The notes: generated by a model from the letters alone, not told the origin. Positions 1 to 8,760 are shown, counted from the first letter of the stretch. The stretch is DNA of 64,000 nucleotides from Haloplanus ruber (GCF_024494725.1 NZ_JANHDK010000002.1:372001-436000), one strand, 5' to 3'. Made by a program: numbers and translations.

Positions 1-494
1 TCGACATCCCCGAGGTGTCGCTGGTGGCCATCCTCGACGCCGACCAGGAGGGCTTTCTCCGCTCGGAGACCACGCTCGTCCAGACGATGGGGCGGGCGGC
101 CCGCAACGTCAACGGCGAGGTGGTGTTGTACGCCGACGAGGTCACCGACGCCATGGAATCGGCCATCGACGAGACCCGCCGCCGCCGCCGTATCCAGCGC
201 GAATTCAACGAGGAGCACGGCCACGACCCGACGACCATCGAGAAGGCAGTCGGCGAGACCAACCTGCCGGGAAGCGAGACGGACACCTCGGGTGTGACGG
301 GCGACGCCCCCGACACCGACGCGGAGGCCCGCGCCCGAATCGAGGCGCTCGAAGACCGGATGGCGACCGCCGCCGACAACTTGGAGTTCGAACTCGCCGC
401 GGACATCCGCGACCGTATCCGCGAACTCCGCGCCGAGTTCGAGTTCGACGACGCCGACGACGGCGTCGCCCCCGAGGTCGACTCCGAGTTCTGA
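1..494 (+). CDS. uvrB: UvrABC system protein B, C-terminal part (5' end outside window)
   Basis: This is the 3' end of the gene for UvrB, the damage-verifying helicase-like subunit of UvrABC nucleotide excision repair. The reading frame is open from position 3 with no start. It begins with the conserved stretch [20 protein letters not shown], followed by [13 protein letters not shown] (helicase motif VI, DNA/ATP contacts). The last 40 or so residues hold a UVR motif ([20 protein letters not shown]), the UvrC-interaction element. A weakly conserved acidic linker separates the helicase core from the UVR motif. uvrC lies about 45 kb downstream. Truncation is due to the window edge, not decay. 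Confidence 0.96.
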   Translation, partial: DIPEVSLVAILDADQEGFLRSETTLVQTMGRAARNVNGEVVLYADEVTDAMESAIDETRRRRRIQREFNEEHGHDPTTIEKAVGETNLPGSETDTSGVTGDAPDTDAEARARIEALEDRMATAADNLEFELAADIRDRIRELRAEFEFDDADDGVAPEVDSEF

Positions 495-586
495 TCTCGG
501 GCCGTCCTCCAGCCATTGGTGTGACTCCCGTGTCGGCGTCGGCTGCCGCCGCTACCCTTTTGGACGCGCCGCTCCCAGACTCGGGC

Positions 587-775
587 ATGAATCGTGCGCT
601 ACTCGACGTCGAGGACCTGCTCAAACTCGTCCTCGTCCTCGTCCTCGTCTGGCTCGTCCTCAGGGTGATCGGCGAGGCGTTCGACATCTTCTTCGGCTTG
701 CTCGGCTTCCTTCCCGACCTGCTCGGCCTCGTCGTCGTGGTCCTGATCGTCCTCTGGCTCCTCGACCGCATCTGA
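587..775 (+). CDS. Small two-helix membrane protein (DUF7554-like)
   Basis: This encodes 62 residues: a short acidic N-terminus, one hydrophobic helix built on LVLVLVLVW, a short FDIFFGLLGFLPDL connector and a second helix ending LLDRI. The ATG at 587 was chosen because a TATA-like element (taccctttt, about 553-561) sits near -27, giving a leaderless start; an upstream GTG at 521 would precede the promoter. The first helix is encoded by a tandem hexanucleotide repeat. It resembles a haloarchaeal family I remember as DUF7554. Function is unknown; a membrane-embedded accessory role is all that can be inferred. Confidence 0.7.
   Translation: MNRALLDVEDLLKLVLVLVLVWLVLRVIGEAFDIFFGLLGFLPDLLGLVVVVLIVLWLLDRI
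626..649 (+). repeat. Tandem ctcgtc hexamer, four units
   Basis: Four consecutive copies of ctcgtc encode the LVLVLVLV core of the first membrane helix of the small membrane protein. A unit is two codons, so copy-number change would lengthen or shorten the helix without a frameshift. Confidence 0.85.
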
Positions 776-776
776 C

Positions 777-1286
777 GTGTACAGCCTCAACGTCCCCGTT
801 CCCGGCGCTGTCGAGCGTCTGGCGAACGATCTCCACCCGAAACTGACGGGGTTCGACCAGGTCCGCGACCGCCACGCCGTCGTCTGCAAGCGGTTCGCGG
901 CCGCGGAGGACGAGTACCACCGCCTGCGCGAACGCCTCCGCTCGTCGCTCTCGCCGACGCCCGCGTTCGAGGCGACGGTGACGGGTATCGACGCCTTCGA
1001 GACGCCGACCCACGGCCTCGGTCCCGTGGTCTACCTCGCCGTCGAGAGTCCGGGACTCTACGACCTTCATCGGCGCTTAGTCGACACCTTCGGCGCCGTT
1101 GACGACGAGTTGGAGGGACCGGCCTACGTCCCCCACGTCACCCTCGCCCGCGACGGCCCGCCCGAGGCCGTCGACCGACTGTTGGCGACGGATATCGACC
1201 CCGTCACGTGGACGGTCCCGGAACTCCACCTCTGGAGTCGTGCCCGGCGGGCGACGGCGTGGCGTGTCTCGTTGCCCCAGCCCTGA
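777..1286 (+). CDS. 2H phosphoesterase / 2'-5' RNA ligase-like protein
   Basis: A 169-residue protein of the two-histidine (2H) phosphoesterase type. The C-terminal half holds a clear H-x-T motif, YVPHVTLAR (near residues 117-125). The N-terminal half has only a degenerate counterpart around RDRHAVVCKRF, where the expected Thr is replaced. Family members hydrolyse 2',3'-cyclic phosphates or ligate RNA; with one weak motif the activity here is uncertain. The GTG start lies one base after the stop of the upstream membrane-protein gene, so the two are probably co-transcribed. Length matches the family. Confidence 0.75.
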   Translation: MYSLNVPVPGAVERLANDLHPKLTGFDQVRDRHAVVCKRFAAAEDEYHRLRERLRSSLSPTPAFEATVTGIDAFETPTHGLGPVVYLAVESPGLYDLHRRLVDTFGAVDDELEGPAYVPHVTLARDGPPEAVDRLLATDIDPVTWTVPELHLWSRARRATAWRVSLPQP

Positions 1287-1332
1287 GCGAACGGCCGATT
1301 CTGTCGGCTTACGCGCCACTATCCGGGCGGGC

Positions 1333-1689
1333 CTAAGGTGGCGCCCCCGTCGACTTCCGGGCCCGCTGGACGAGATAGAGTCCGGCGACGTAGTGCGTCA
1401 TCGGGTTCAGAAACGCCACGCTGCCGAGCAGCGAGACGACTACCCCGCCTGCGGCCCAGACTCGCGGGTTCGGACGCCAGGGGCCGTCGGCCGCCCGAAC
1501 CGCCCCAGTCAGCCGGTACAGCGCGTAGTAAAACACCGGCGTGAGCAGGAGTAACGCGCCGCCGAACAGCACCCACCCGCTCGCCGGGCCAACGGTGAAC
1601 CGCTCGCCCGAGAGCACGCCAGCGAGCGACCAGACGACGTTGAGCGTGGCGATACCGACGACCGTCCGTCGCCACCGGCGTCGTTCCAT
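1333..1689 (-). CDS. Four-helix membrane protein of unknown function
   Basis: This encodes 118 residues with a basic start (MERRRWRR) and about four hydrophobic segments, the last followed by a basic tail (QRARKSTGAPP), consistent with an integral membrane protein. A TATA-like element (gggtttatcacc on the minus strand, about 1710-1721) lies some 26 nt before the ATG, so it should be leaderless and transcribed separately from the P450 gene upstream. It is convergent with the 2H phosphoesterase gene. I do not recognise the family beyond a haloarchaeal hypothetical. Confidence 0.65.
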   Translation of the reverse strand: MERRRWRRTVVGIATLNVVWSLAGVLSGERFTVGPASGWVLFGGALLLLTPVFYYALYRLTGAVRAADGPWRPNPRVWAAGGVVVSLLGSVAFLNPMTHYVAGLYLVQRARKSTGAPP

Positions 1690-1765
1690 ATTTCCGGTAG
1701 CTCTCCGACGGTGATAAACCCACGCGGCGATGCCGGCCCGCGAACGGGTGACGGCGTCGGGGTCG

Positions 1766-3124
1766 CTACCCGCCGTCCGCTCGCTCTCGCACCCGCATCG
1801 GCATCCCGTTCTCGGGGTGCATGGTCAGCGATCCCCGGAGGTCGAACGGCTCGTCCCGGCCGTAGTCGAGTCGGTACTCTTGGCCGATGACGGCGAGGAT
1901 GATCTTCGCCTCCAGGAGCGAGAACTGCTTGCCGATACAGGCCCGTGGCCCGCCGCCGAACGGGAAGTGCGCGAATCGCGGGCGGTCGGCCCGCCGCTCC
2001 CGGGTCCAGCGGTCGGGGTCGAACTGATCGGGCTCCGTCCACCACCGTGGCGAGCGGTGGACCGCCCACTGTGGCAGCATGATCGCGGCGCCTTCGGGCA
2101 CCCGGTAGCCCCCGAGTTTCACGTCCACCACGGGCTCCCGGAACATCACGTAGACCGGCGGATACAGGCGCATTGTCTCCTGAAGCACCCGATTCAGATA
2201 GGTCAGATTCCGGGTGTCCGCGAACGTCGGCGGGCCGTCGAGGACGTCGTCGAGTTCCGCGTGGACCTGCCGCTCTGCGTCGGGGTTCTCCGAGAGCAGG
2301 TAGCAGGCGTAGGTAAGGGTCAGCGCCGTCGTGTCGTGGCCCGCGAGCAGCATCGTCACCACTTCGTCGCGGAGCTGTTCGTCGCCTTGCTCGCCGCGCT
2401 TCTGGGCCCGCAGGAGGATCGAAAGCAGGTCCATCGGCGGGTCGTCGTCGTCCTCGTGGCCCTCGGTGCCGCGGCGCTCGGCGATTACGTCGGCGACCAC
2501 GTCCTCCAGGCGCTGGACCGCGGCCTCGTACTCGCGGTTCTCCTGGGTGGGTAGCCAGTCGGGTGTGACGAACCGAATCGGGTCAGGCTCGAACCGCGCA
2601 CCCAGTGGTTCGAGGTTCTCTTGGATCGTCCGCACCCGCTCCTCGCCGAGGTCGACCCCCAGCATGGCGTTGGCGATGATCCGCACCGTCAGGCGCGCCA
2701 TCTCCAGTTCGAGGTCCAGTTCGTCGCCCGCCGACCACGACTCCACGGCTTCGACCGCGTCTTGGGTCATCACGTCCGCGATGTCGGCGATCCGTGACAT
2801 GTTGAACGCGGGATTGGCGAGGTCACGTTGCTTCTCCCACCGGTCGCCCTCGCTCAGCAGGAGTCCGTCGCCGAGGAGGCGGCCGAGCGCGTCGTCCTGG
2901 AACGCCGGCTTCCGGTACTTCTCGTGGTCGCCGACCAGCACCCGTTCGATGTCGTCCGGGTTCGTCGCGATGTAGGTTTCCATCGGTCCGAGGTCGGCAG
3001 CCACCACGTCGCCGTAGGCCGACTCACACGCCGACAGGAACTCGAATGGGTCCCGGGCGTACTGTCTACTGTTACCGAAGACGGGCTCTCCACGGGGACC
3101 AGGTGGCCGTGACTGCTGACGCAT
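1766..3124 (-). CDS. Cytochrome P450
   Basis: This is a 452-residue haem-thiolate monooxygenase without a membrane anchor. Visible hallmarks are the oxygen-activating I-helix AGHDTT (261-266), the ExxR pair ETMR (316-319), the PERF-like region FDPDRW (368-373) and the haem-binding loop FGGGPRACIG with Cys396 as axial ligand. N-terminal PPGPRGEPVFGN is the usual proline-rich hinge. It resembles the CYP174-type enzymes of Halobacterium from memory. Substrate is unknown. A TATA element (minus-strand gcttatgt, 3147-3154) about 26 nt upstream supports a leaderless start at MRQQ. No reductase is adjacent; two small ferredoxins elsewhere in the window are possible electron donors. Confidence 0.95.
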   Translation of the reverse strand: MRQQSRPPGPRGEPVFGNSRQYARDPFEFLSACESAYGDVVAADLGPMETYIATNPDDIERVLVGDHEKYRKPAFQDDALGRLLGDGLLLSEGDRWEKQRDLANPAFNMSRIADIADVMTQDAVEAVESWSAGDELDLELEMARLTVRIIANAMLGVDLGEERVRTIQENLEPLGARFEPDPIRFVTPDWLPTQENREYEAAVQRLEDVVADVIAERRGTEGHEDDDDPPMDLLSILLRAQKRGEQGDEQLRDEVVTMLLAGHDTTALTLTYACYLLSENPDAERQVHAELDDVLDGPPTFADTRNLTYLNRVLQETMRLYPPVYVMFREPVVDVKLGGYRVPEGAAIMLPQWAVHRSPRWWTEPDQFDPDRWTRERRADRPRFAHFPFGGGPRACIGKQFSLLEAKIILAVIGQEYRLDYGRDEPFDLRGSLTMHPENGMPMRVRERADGG

Positions 3125-3162
3125 CGGACTCTGTTAGGCGGGGATCGACATAAGCGCGTGGC

Positions 3163-3777
3163 CTAGCCGTCGCGTTCGGCGACGAACCAGAAGTCGTACG
3201 GCCGGTCCTCGCCCCGGTACGATTCGAGCGAGAGGGTCACGCGGTACGGTCCCGCAGGCTCGCCGTCCACCACCGCGGCGCGCTCGTCGACCCGCACATC
3301 GTCGACTGCGGTGCCGTTTCGGTAGGTCACCGTCACGTTCGTGACCACGAGGGCGTGGCCGGCGTCGAACCGGCCGGGCGCAGTGAGTCGCGCGAGCGAC
3401 CGGTCACCGTCGAGGTCGGTCAGGTCGAGGGTCACCGTCGCCGACCGGTGACATTCGCCGTCCGGTGGCGCGATGGGCGTCACCGTCGGCTTGAACGGCC
3501 CGGCGAACGTCTCCCGCCAGCACGGGCCTGCGTCCGCGCTCCGTTCGACGAAGACCACCTGCAGTGTCGCGGTCACCGATCCGATGTCGTCGGGGACCGA
3601 GCCGGCCTGTACGACGTACTCGACGCCGACTGGGGCTGGCGTCGCTGTCTCCACTGTCGTTGGCGCTTCCGCTGTCGCGTCGGTCGATGTCGTCGCCGTC
3701 GTCGACACACCGGGTGCGCTCACACACCCGGCCAGTGCGACGACGAGTGCGACGAGTAGGGGGACCAGTCGTCGCAT
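3163..3777 (-). CDS. Secreted lipoprotein of unknown function
   Basis: Two hundred and four residues beginning MRRLVPLLVALVVALAGC: a Sec-type signal peptide ending in a lipobox with Cys18, followed by a Thr/Ala-rich linker typical of haloarchaeal surface lipoproteins. The remainder is a beta-rich domain with paired strands (TATLQVVFVERS, ATVTLDLTDLDGD, ALVVTNVTVTYRNG) and two Cys that could pair. The start at 3777 is preferred over one at 3801 because a TATA-like element (gattttgtg, 3801-3809) overlaps the longer version. Function unknown. Confidence 0.75.
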   Translation of the reverse strand: MRRLVPLLVALVVALAGCVSAPGVSTTATTSTDATAEAPTTVETATPAPVGVEYVVQAGSVPDDIGSVTATLQVVFVERSADAGPCWRETFAGPFKPTVTPIAPPDGECHRSATVTLDLTDLDGDRSLARLTAPGRFDAGHALVVTNVTVTYRNGTAVDDVRVDERAAVVDGEPAGPYRVTLSLESYRGEDRPYDFWFVAERDG

Positions 3778-3819
3778 ATCCGACACCAGCGGTTCGCTCA
3801 CAAAATCGTTTGCGGACGG

Positions 3820-5982
3820 TCACGGCGTCGGCGGGTCGCCCTCGTAGGCGTCGAGGTCGGCGAAGAAGTTCAGGAGCGCGAACTCGAGTTTCTCGGGGGC
3901 GACGTCGATGAGTTCGTCCCGTTCCTCCGGCGGGAACGAGTCGCGGACGCCGTATTTCCCCATGTCCCGGCCGGCGCGCGTGTAGCGCTTATCGAGGAGG
4001 ACCCGCACCCCGTAGTCGTCGGGCGAGCGGATGACCCGCCCGAGCGCCTGTCTGGTCTTGCGGATCGTTGGAATCTCGACGGCGTAACGCCATCCCGCGT
4101 CGAGTCGGTCGTCGTAGACCCGGTCGTAGGCAGCCTGCACCGCCTCCAGGCGCTCCGAGAGGTTCGGATACGGAACGCCGACGACGACCACCGCGCGGGC
4201 GTCGTCGCCGTCGAAGCTCACCCCCTCGCCCAGGGTCCCCCACAGCGACGTAAACAGGGCCGCATCGTCGTCGTCGACGAACCGTTGGCGGAGGGTTTCC
4301 GTGGGCGTCCCCGCCTCGTCGAGGTAGGTGTTCGACGCGCCGAGCAGGTCGTGATACCGCTCGGCCTCGGCGTAAGACGGGAAAAAGCAGAGCGTGTTTC
4401 CGGGTGTCATCCGGATCACGTCCGCGAGTGCCTCCGCGACGGTCGCTTGGGTCTCTGGGTCCTCCCGGTCGCTGGCGAACAGCGCTGGCCCCTCGACGGC
4501 GAAGGTCCGTCGGCGGTCCTCGGGGTACGCCAGGCCGTAGGTGAGCGTCGCCGGGTCCGACAGGCCGAGGACGTCCGCGAGTACGTCAAAGGGGCGGAGC
4601 GTCGCGCTCATCAGCACGCTCGCGGCCACCTCGTCGAACAGTCCTTCGGTCACCTCTCGTGGGATCGCGGTGTAGAGCTCCGCCCGCCCGTACACCTCGT
4701 CGGTGCCCGCGTCGCGACGAACCGCGGCCATCGGATGCCGGCCGAGGTCGCTCCCCTCTGACATCCAGTCGGCGACGAACCCGGCCGCTTGGAGGGTCGG
4801 CGACTCCTGGCGGGTCGTCGTCTCGCCGCGTCGGTAGGCCTCCTCGTAGGCTTCGTCGAGCGCCTCGCCCACCTGCAAGGCGAGGTCGACCTCGGCGCCG
4901 ATCCCGCTCCCCTCGTAGGCGTCAAGAAAGGCGAGCGTGAGGTCGTTCCGACGGTCGTCGTTGGCGATGTCGAGGTCGTGCCAGTTCTCGCCGACCTGTT
5001 CGCGCTCGCCGAACCCCAGAGCGTCATCGACGGCCGTCTCCAGCCCCGTCAGAAACGCCTCGATCACGTTGCGTGCGCGGCCGGCCCGCGAGTCGTCGGC
5101 CTCGTCGAGTTCGGCCAGCGCGCCCTCCAGCGTTCGCGCCGAGAGCGTCCGCGTCGCGTGGTCTCGGGCCGCCGACTCGACGTTGTGTGCCTCGTCGAAA
5201 ACGGTGACGACCTCCGAGGGATCGCGGCCCAGCCACCGGAAGAAGTGCTCGCGGATGGTCGGATCGAGCAGATGGTGGTAGTTACATACCGCGAGGTCGA
5301 CCCCCTCCATCCCCTCCTTGAGGAGTTCGTACCCACAGAGTCCGCGTTCGTCGGCGTAGGCGTAGATTTCCTCGGGCGTGCGAACGTCGTCGAACAGCCA
5401 CCCCTCGAACTCCTCGGTGTCCCGCGTCAGGTTCGCGCGGTAGTGCTCACAGACGTTCGCCGACTCCAACTCCTCGATATCCTCCTCGACGGCTTCGAGT
5501 TCGTCGACAACCGCTGCCCGGGCCTCCGCGGCTTCCTCCTCCCCGGCGCGTACGTCGTCCAAGAGCGCCTCGCTTCGCTTGGCGAGGTCCTGGCGGTCCG
5601 CCTCCGCCTCGACCAGCGACCGCGTGGTCTCCTTGAGGCTCCGACACTCCTCGTAGCCGACGTCGAGGTGGCACATCGAGGCCTTGCCCTTGAATACGAC
5701 CGCCCGGATCGGCTCCTCGCCCGCGATGGCGCGGGCGTCCTCGACGAACTGGCGCATCTGCTGGTGGACGTTCGTCGTGATGACCACCGTTCGGTCTTCC
5801 GCACGGGCGTGTGCGAGTGCGGGCACCAGCGCCGACAGCGTCTTGCCGGTGCCGGGGGCGCCCTCTAGCAACACGTCCTGGCCGCGGGCCAGCGAGTTGG
5901 CGATGCGGTCCATCGCCTCGCGCTGGTTCGGGTACGGCGACTCGTACGGAAAGAACCGCTCGTGTCCCGCCGTGTCTGCCAC
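3820..5982 (-). CDS. XPD/Rad3-type iron-sulfur DNA helicase
   Basis: This 720-residue superfamily 2 helicase has Walker A GAPGTGKT (41-48) and a DEAH box (263-266). Between them lies a cysteine-containing insertion with Cys near 104, 113, 178 and 216, the arrangement expected for the 4Fe-4S domain of XPD/FancJ/DinG enzymes, and a coiled-coil-like arch segment (about 120-175). The C-terminal helicase domain keeps SATLRPFD, GEGVSFDGDDARAVVVVG and QALGRVIRSPDDYG (motif VI). Family members are 5'-3' helicases in excision repair. A TATA element (ttttaatc, 6005-6012) 26 nt upstream supports leaderless expression. Confidence 0.93.
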   Translation of the reverse strand: MADTAGHERFFPYESPYPNQREAMDRIANSLARGQDVLLEGAPGTGKTLSALVPALAHARAEDRTVVITTNVHQQMRQFVEDARAIAGEEPIRAVVFKGKASMCHLDVGYEECRSLKETTRSLVEAEADRQDLAKRSEALLDDVRAGEEEAAEARAAVVDELEAVEEDIEELESANVCEHYRANLTRDTEEFEGWLFDDVRTPEEIYAYADERGLCGYELLKEGMEGVDLAVCNYHHLLDPTIREHFFRWLGRDPSEVVTVFDEAHNVESAARDHATRTLSARTLEGALAELDEADDSRAGRARNVIEAFLTGLETAVDDALGFGEREQVGENWHDLDIANDDRRNDLTLAFLDAYEGSGIGAEVDLALQVGEALDEAYEEAYRRGETTTRQESPTLQAAGFVADWMSEGSDLGRHPMAAVRRDAGTDEVYGRAELYTAIPREVTEGLFDEVAASVLMSATLRPFDVLADVLGLSDPATLTYGLAYPEDRRRTFAVEGPALFASDREDPETQATVAEALADVIRMTPGNTLCFFPSYAEAERYHDLLGASNTYLDEAGTPTETLRQRFVDDDDAALFTSLWGTLGEGVSFDGDDARAVVVVGVPYPNLSERLEAVQAAYDRVYDDRLDAGWRYAVEIPTIRKTRQALGRVIRSPDDYGVRVLLDKRYTRAGRDMGKYGVRDSFPPEERDELIDVAPEKLEFALLNFFADLDAYEGDPPTP

Positions 5983-6064
5983 GGTTCGGGCTTGCGCGTG
6001 CCGGGATTAAAACCCTCGGTGACCCCCGCCACGAGCCGTTCGGCGCGAAACGAGGACGCCGGTG

Positions 6065-7438
6065 TCAGTCGATCCGCGGTTCGACGTCGTCGAGGCTCTC
6101 GCGGGCGGCATCGAGCAGGAGCTTCCGCTCGGCGCGGGCGACCACCCGGCGCACCTCGTCCACGGCGTCGATGTTCGAGGACAGCGAACTGATCCCCTTC
6201 TCGACGAGGAACTTCGCCATGTCCGGATGTGATCCCGACTGGCCCGTGATGGTGGTGTCGACGTCGTGTTCGTTGCACGCCTCGATGACCTCCGCCATCG
6301 CCTCTAGGATGGTCGGATGGAAGTCGTCGAAGCGATCCGCCACCATCGCGTTGTTGCGGTCGACTGCGAGCATGAACTGGACGATATCGTTCGTCCCGAG
6401 CGCGACGAAGTCGATCCCTTCCTCGATGATCTCGTCGATGGCACGGATACTGGCCGGCGTCTCGATCATCGCGCCCCAGTCGTGTTCCTCGCGGTCGATG
6501 CCCACCTCGTCCATCAACTCTCGTGCCCGCCGCACGTCCTCGGCGTCGTTGGGCAGCGGGAACATGACCTCGACGTTGTCGTAGCCCATGTCGTGCAGGC
6601 GCTTGAACGCCCGCAGTTCGAGTTTGACCATCTCTGGCTCCTTGAGACTCCGGCGGATGCCCCGGTAGCCGAGCATCGGGTTGTGTTCATGGGGTTCGTC
6701 CTCACCGCCTTCCAACTCCGCGAGTTCGTCCGTCGGCGCGTCGAGCGTCCGGGCGCGGACCGGCCGCGGGTAGAAGGCGTCCGCAACCTTCCGGATCTCC
6801 TCGGAGATTTCCTCGACAAAGGCGTCCTCGCCGTGGTCCGCGACGTACTTCTCGGGGGTTTTGCTCGTCGAGAGCAGGATATGCTCCAGTCGGAGTAGGC
6901 CGACGCCGTCGGCGCCCGTATCCGCGGCGCGCTGGGCCGCGTCGGGAATCGAGACGTTCACCTTCACCTCAGTCGCCGTCGTGGGCGCCCCGCCCGCCGT
7001 CGGGTCGGGGCTCTCGCCCGCCGGATCGGCGTCCGCGACGGCCTCCTCAGCCGTTGACGCCGCGTCCGCGTCCGGAACCACGACGGTCCCCTTCTGGCCG
7101 TCGAGCGTGATCCGCTGGCCGTCGGCTAGGACCGCCGTCGCCTCGCCACAGCCCACGATGGCCGGGACGCCGAGTTCGCGGGAGACGATGGCCGCGTGGG
7201 AGGTCATCCCTCCCTCGTCGGTGACGATGCCCGCGGAGCGTTTCATCGCCGGGACCATGTCGGGGGCGGTCATCTCCGTGACGATCACATCCCCCTCGTC
7301 GATCCGGTCGGCTTCGTCGATGTCCTCGACGATTCGCACCGGCCCCGTCGCGACCCCGGGGCTCGATCCGTAGCCGCTGACCAGTTCTGTCCCCGGTTCC
7401 TGCGTCTCGTCGACCGCTTCGGTCTCGTTTGCCGTCAT
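6065..7438 (-). CDS. PEP-synthase-like protein lacking the ATP-grasp domain
   Basis: This 457-residue protein contains only the last two domains of the PEP synthase/PPDK/EI family. The swivelling domain (about 20-122) carries the phosphorylatable His81 in GGMTSHAAIVSREL. An acidic linker follows, then the PEP-binding TIM barrel (about 158-450). Barrel residues are retained: Arg183, Arg230 (RTLD), Arg259 (NPMLGYRGIR), Glu326 (MIETPAS), Asn350-Asp351 and Arg361. The catalytic Cys, normally in a CGQ or CGE motif, is Thr398 (TITGQSGSHP). Full PEP synthases are about 750-800 residues with an N-terminal ATP-grasp domain, absent here and upstream. The ATG follows directly after the GAPDH stop, so they form one operon. 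It may be a split subunit, a phosphocarrier or a PEP sensor. Confidence 0.85.
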   Translation of the reverse strand: MTANETEAVDETQEPGTELVSGYGSSPGVATGPVRIVEDIDEADRIDEGDVIVTEMTAPDMVPAMKRSAGIVTDEGGMTSHAAIVSRELGVPAIVGCGEATAVLADGQRITLDGQKGTVVVPDADAASTAEEAVADADPAGESPDPTAGGAPTTATEVKVNVSIPDAAQRAADTGADGVGLLRLEHILLSTSKTPEKYVADHGEDAFVEEISEEIRKVADAFYPRPVRARTLDAPTDELAELEGGEDEPHEHNPMLGYRGIRRSLKEPEMVKLELRAFKRLHDMGYDNVEVMFPLPNDAEDVRRARELMDEVGIDREEHDWGAMIETPASIRAIDEIIEEGIDFVALGTNDIVQFMLAVDRNNAMVADRFDDFHPTILEAMAEVIEACNEHDVDTTITGQSGSHPDMAKFLVEKGISSLSSNIDAVDEVRRVVARAERKLLLDAARESLDDVEPRID

Positions 7439-8431
7439 TTAGATGTCGCCGATCTCCATCACGTCGTTCGTCAGTTCGATGCTCTCTGCCGCGTCGGCCT
7501 CGCCCATCATCGCGCGGATGGCGTCCACGTTCTCCGGCACCACGTCGCTCTCGCGGTGGATCGACTGGAACAGGTGAAGCTGTGACCCATCCATGGTGAT
7601 GGAGTCCTCGAAGATCTGGTTCTCGTAGAGGTTCATCCGGTCGCGGCCACGGTCGAGGGCGAACTCCTGGAGTTCCCACCCCGAGTCGACGCCGAGGTCG
7701 CCGTCGACGACGTGAATCCGCGACTGCGAGGCCAACAGATCGCGAACCGCCGCGGCGCTCGGCGTCTCGCCGAGTTCCACGTTGATCCCGTGGAAGTGGT
7801 GGCGTACCGTCGGCACCTTCATCCCCATCGTCGTGACCGGGCCCATGTCCGGGATGACCTCGAGGGCATCCGGGCCGTGGTGGGACGGCAGGGTCACGGG
7901 ATCGGCCGAGATGACGGCGTGTTCGCCCCGGCAGCGGACCAGCGTGATGCTCGCCCGTTCGACGCCGTACTCCTCGTGGAGCGGTGCGAACATCCGGTTC
8001 AGGCCCGTCGTGTTACAGGAGACGATCCGGACGTAGTCCTTGTCGGTGGCCTCGGAGTAGTTGGCGCGAGCGGTGAAACTCGCCTCGGCCACGTCTGCCT
8101 CCTCGCCGCCCTGGAACAGGGCGGGCGTGTCGTACTCCTCGTAGATCGGACGGTACTCGGCACCCATCCCGGCCGGCGTCGCGTCGGCGACGATGTCGCT
8201 CGCTTCGATGAGGTCCTCGACGTCGCCGGCGACGGCCATCCCCACCTCGTCCCACCGGTCCTCGCGACCCTCGGGCACGTAGATGTCGTACCCGCGGTCG
8301 GCGGCCGCGTCCGCCGTGTGGTTCGGACTCGCCTTCCCGATGCCGACCAACTCCATGTCGGGCATCGCATCCACTGCGTCAGCAACCCGCTTGCCGATGG
8401 TACCGTACCCGTTGACGCCTACGCGAATCAT
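7439..8431 (-). CDS. gapB: Class II (archaeal) glyceraldehyde-3-phosphate dehydrogenase
   Basis: This 330-residue enzyme has the archaeal GAPDH pattern: N-terminal Rossmann motif VGVNGYGTIGKRV, TPAGMG cofactor-loop region, and the catalytic Cys139 in IVSCNTTGLNR. It interconverts glyceraldehyde 3-phosphate and 1,3-bisphosphoglycerate with NAD(P); in haloarchaea the class II enzyme is mainly linked to gluconeogenesis (known for the family). A TATA box (actatatg on the minus strand, 8453-8460) lies about 25 nt upstream. Its stop codon abuts the start of the truncated PEP-synthase-like gene, coupling two proteins of the lower glycolytic/gluconeogenic section. Confidence 0.97.
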   Translation of the reverse strand: MIRVGVNGYGTIGKRVADAVDAMPDMELVGIGKASPNHTADAAADRGYDIYVPEGREDRWDEVGMAVAGDVEDLIEASDIVADATPAGMGAEYRPIYEEYDTPALFQGGEEADVAEASFTARANYSEATDKDYVRIVSCNTTGLNRMFAPLHEEYGVERASITLVRCRGEHAVISADPVTLPSHHGPDALEVIPDMGPVTTMGMKVPTVRHHFHGINVELGETPSAAAVRDLLASQSRIHVVDGDLGVDSGWELQEFALDRGRDRMNLYENQIFEDSITMDGSQLHLFQSIHRESDVVPENVDAIRAMMGEADAAESIELTNDVMEIGDI

Positions 8432-8452
8432 ACGCTCCGTTGGCTACACCCG

Positions 8453-8460
8453 CATATAGT
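8453..8460 (-). promoter_or_regulatory. TATA box of the gapB operon
   Basis: The minus-strand octamer actatatg is centred about 26 nt before the gapB ATG, the expected archaeal TATA distance for a leaderless transcript. The neighbouring 8460-8510 stretch is unusually AT-rich for this genome and probably also carries the promoter of the divergent small gene at 8551. Confidence 0.7.
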
Positions 8461-8550
8461 GTCGACGTATCTCGCAGGTTTTGCATTAACTTTCGTGCTT
8501 AACCTTGGGGGACTCCCATCTCAGATGTCGACGCTCGACGACGCTTCACC

Positions 8551-8760
8551 ATGGCCAATCCGAAACAACAGGTCTCCAGTCGCGGTATCCGCGTCCTCGG
8601 AGTCTTCGTCCTCGCGTATCTGCTGGTCGGCTCGTATCTGTACTTCTACCTGGACCTTCCGACGCTCGCCTACGTCGCCTACGGGGTCCTCAGTTGGGCC
8701 GGCGGAATGTTCCTATTCTACCGACTCCACACCAACTTCATGGCCGACTTCGATCCGTAG
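8551..8760 (+). CDS. Small two-helix membrane protein
   Basis: Sixty-nine residues: a basic cytoplasmic head (MANPKQQVSSRGIR), a first hydrophobic helix with several Tyr (VLAYLLVGSYLYFYL), a second helix (YVAYGVLSWAGGMFLFY) and a short acidic tail. It is divergent from gapB across an AT-rich 119-bp intergenic region. I do not recognise a function; such small paired-helix proteins are common in haloarchaea. Confidence 0.65.
   Translation: MANPKQQVSSRGIRVLGVFVLAYLLVGSYLYFYLDLPTLAYVAYGVLSWAGGMFLFYRLHTNFMADFDP

Noticed and set aside
1-494. Truncated uvrB as a pseudogene
   Set aside because: The frame is open from the window edge with all expected C-terminal motifs, so the missing part simply lies outside the window.
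4789-5868. A 359-residue plus-strand open frame
   Set aside because: It is the complement of the XPD-type helicase in which Walker A, DEAH and the Fe-S cysteines are intact. No start signal or family motif supports it.
8432-8550. AT-rich island considered as a replication origin
   Set aside because: There is no Orc1/Cdc6 gene nearby and I see no repeated ORB-like inverted elements. Divergent promoters explain the AT content.
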